In this document: positions 63,490 through 64,000 of the stretch, one piece after another
How the letters are laid out: each line of letters starts with the position of its first letter
Numbering within the stretch: position 1 is the stretch's first letter
Assembly: GCA_014695255.1 (NCBI GenBank)
Contig: JACJNX010000010.1
Coordinates: forward strand, 62,001-126,000
Direction of reading: 5' to 3'
Source of the DNA: Cyanobacteria bacterium FACHB-63
Lineage (GTDB): Bacteria; Cyanobacteriota; Cyanobacteriia; Leptolyngbyales; Leptolyngbyaceae
Length of the DNA stretch: 64,000 bases
Program-made: the position numbers and the translations under genes
The notes under the pieces: generated by a model
What the model saw: the letters and a program-made list of their open reading frames with translations, nothing else
Databases searched by the model: none
Told to the model about the DNA's origin: nothing

Positions 63490-64000
63490 CTAGCTCTGAG
63501 GCGCACGCACCATTCCCGCTCCCACATCAAACGGGTCAAAATCCGCAGCAATCCCTTCTGAGGTGGCATTCCCGACGACACGCGCCATTAATTCCAGTGA
63601 GTTCAGCCGCCCGCTCCGCTTGAGTTTTTCTGCCCACAGTGCAGCCACCCCTGCTACATGAGGAGCCGCCATACTCGTCCCATTCATCGCCACCAATCCA
63701 CCGCCCGCTTTTGCCGACAGCACTTGTACACCAGGCCCTGAGAGATTGGCTCCGGTGTTTGAGAAGGGAGCGATCGTCAATCCAGACGCACTACGGCCCA
63801 ACGCCGCAACCGAAATAATTCCCTCAGCAACCGCTGGGGGTGCAACCGCAATTTCCCAGTCTTTATTGGCTTGGCGGCGGCTTTCATTCCCCGCAGCAGC
63901 GACCAAAACCGCAGCTTGGGAAAACGGAGCGCGAGCACTGGCAAGCGCGGCTAAGCTTTGGAACAATTGAACATTAGCCCGGTAGCCTTCTAAGGCACGC
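63490..64000 (-). CDS. Subtilisin-like S8 serine protease, C-terminal part (partial)
   Basis: The C-terminal 170 residues of a gene that continues beyond the right edge; the frame stays open through 64000 (upstream codons read RALEGYRANVQLFQSL). VLVAAAGNES (oxyanion Asn), ISVAALGRSASGLTIAPFSNTG and the nucleophile NGTSMAAPHVAGVAALW are present. The last part reads VVGNATSEGIAADFDPFDVGAGMVRA. Asp and His of the triad lie outside the window, so activity cannot be judged. It is probably exported, but the signal peptide is not visible. Confidence 0.92.
   Translation of the reverse strand, partial: RALEGYRANVQLFQSLAALASARAPFSQAAVLVAAAGNESRRQANKDWEIAVAPPAVAEGIISVAALGRSASGLTIAPFSNTGANLSGPGVQVLSAKAGGGLVAMNGTSMAAPHVAGVAALWAEKLKRSGRLNSLELMARVVGNATSEGIAADFDPFDVGAGMVRAPQS

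Overview
The window looks like chromosomal DNA of a filamentous, probably non-heterocystous cyanobacterium of the Leptolyngbya type. This is inferred from the frequent HIP1 palindrome GCGATCGC and from many cyanobacterium-restricted families: DUF3086, DUF3119, DUF1830, DUF6464, COP23, CRR7, RpaA, HetZ/PatU, two NdhD paralogs, tocopherol cyclase and a cyanobacteriochrome GAF domain. There is no rRNA operon, CRISPR array, prophage or intact insertion sequence. Genes lie on both strands in short units, and several convergent pairs share their stop codons.

Region 1-13.9 kb: the 3' end of prs, a LapA-like protein, an HTH/acidic protein, two conserved proteins, tRNA-Arg(UCU), a DedA protein, an ABC exporter, an exported beta-propeller protein facing a Crp-type regulator, a coiled-coil protein, a sugar-phosphate transferase, and a phospholipid block (PgsA-like enzyme convergent with plsY-DUF3086-DUF3119).

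Region 13.9-24.1 kb: secreted proteins (including COP23), a 1190-residue hybrid histidine kinase whose third GAF domain carries both cysteines of a DXCF cyanobacteriochrome, several small proteins, and the hetZ-patU operon. HetZ and PatU are patterning factors of heterocyst formers but also occur in filamentous strains without heterocysts.

Region 24.1-44.4 kb: ndhD, a family 2 glycosyltransferase, cobU, an RND efflux pair, tRNA-Pro(GGG), an inositol-phosphatase-like enzyme, a PgpH-like 7TM-HD phosphodiesterase, a TMEM175-like channel, leuC, tRNA-Arg(CCU), DUF6464 plus tocopherol cyclase, and a repeat-bearing C39-like protease.

Region 44.4-64 kb: peroxiredoxin Q, the circadian output regulator RpaA abutting crr7, a lipid kinase, a PilB-N-like protein, menH, DUF554, a histone-H1-tailed HTH protein, an omega-aminotransferase translationally coupled to a hicBA toxin-antitoxin pair whose hicA is frameshifted, an orange-carotenoid-protein-N-like protein, arfB, a transposase remnant, a second ndhD with a cysteine-containing insert, an exported FAD oxidoreductase and gamma-glutamyltransferase, a SPOR-like protein followed by imperfect repeats, yidD, a VanX-like dipeptidase, a cyclophilin and the C-terminal part of a subtilase.

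The most interesting items are the candidate DXCF photoreceptor kinase, hetZ-patU, the hicA frameshift, the small OCP-N-like protein, a 12-bp palindrome before the H1-tailed regulator, and the repeat region at 61.7-62.0 kb. I did not find a clear multi-gene system that looks wholly new. No searches could be run, so family names rest on motif recognition.
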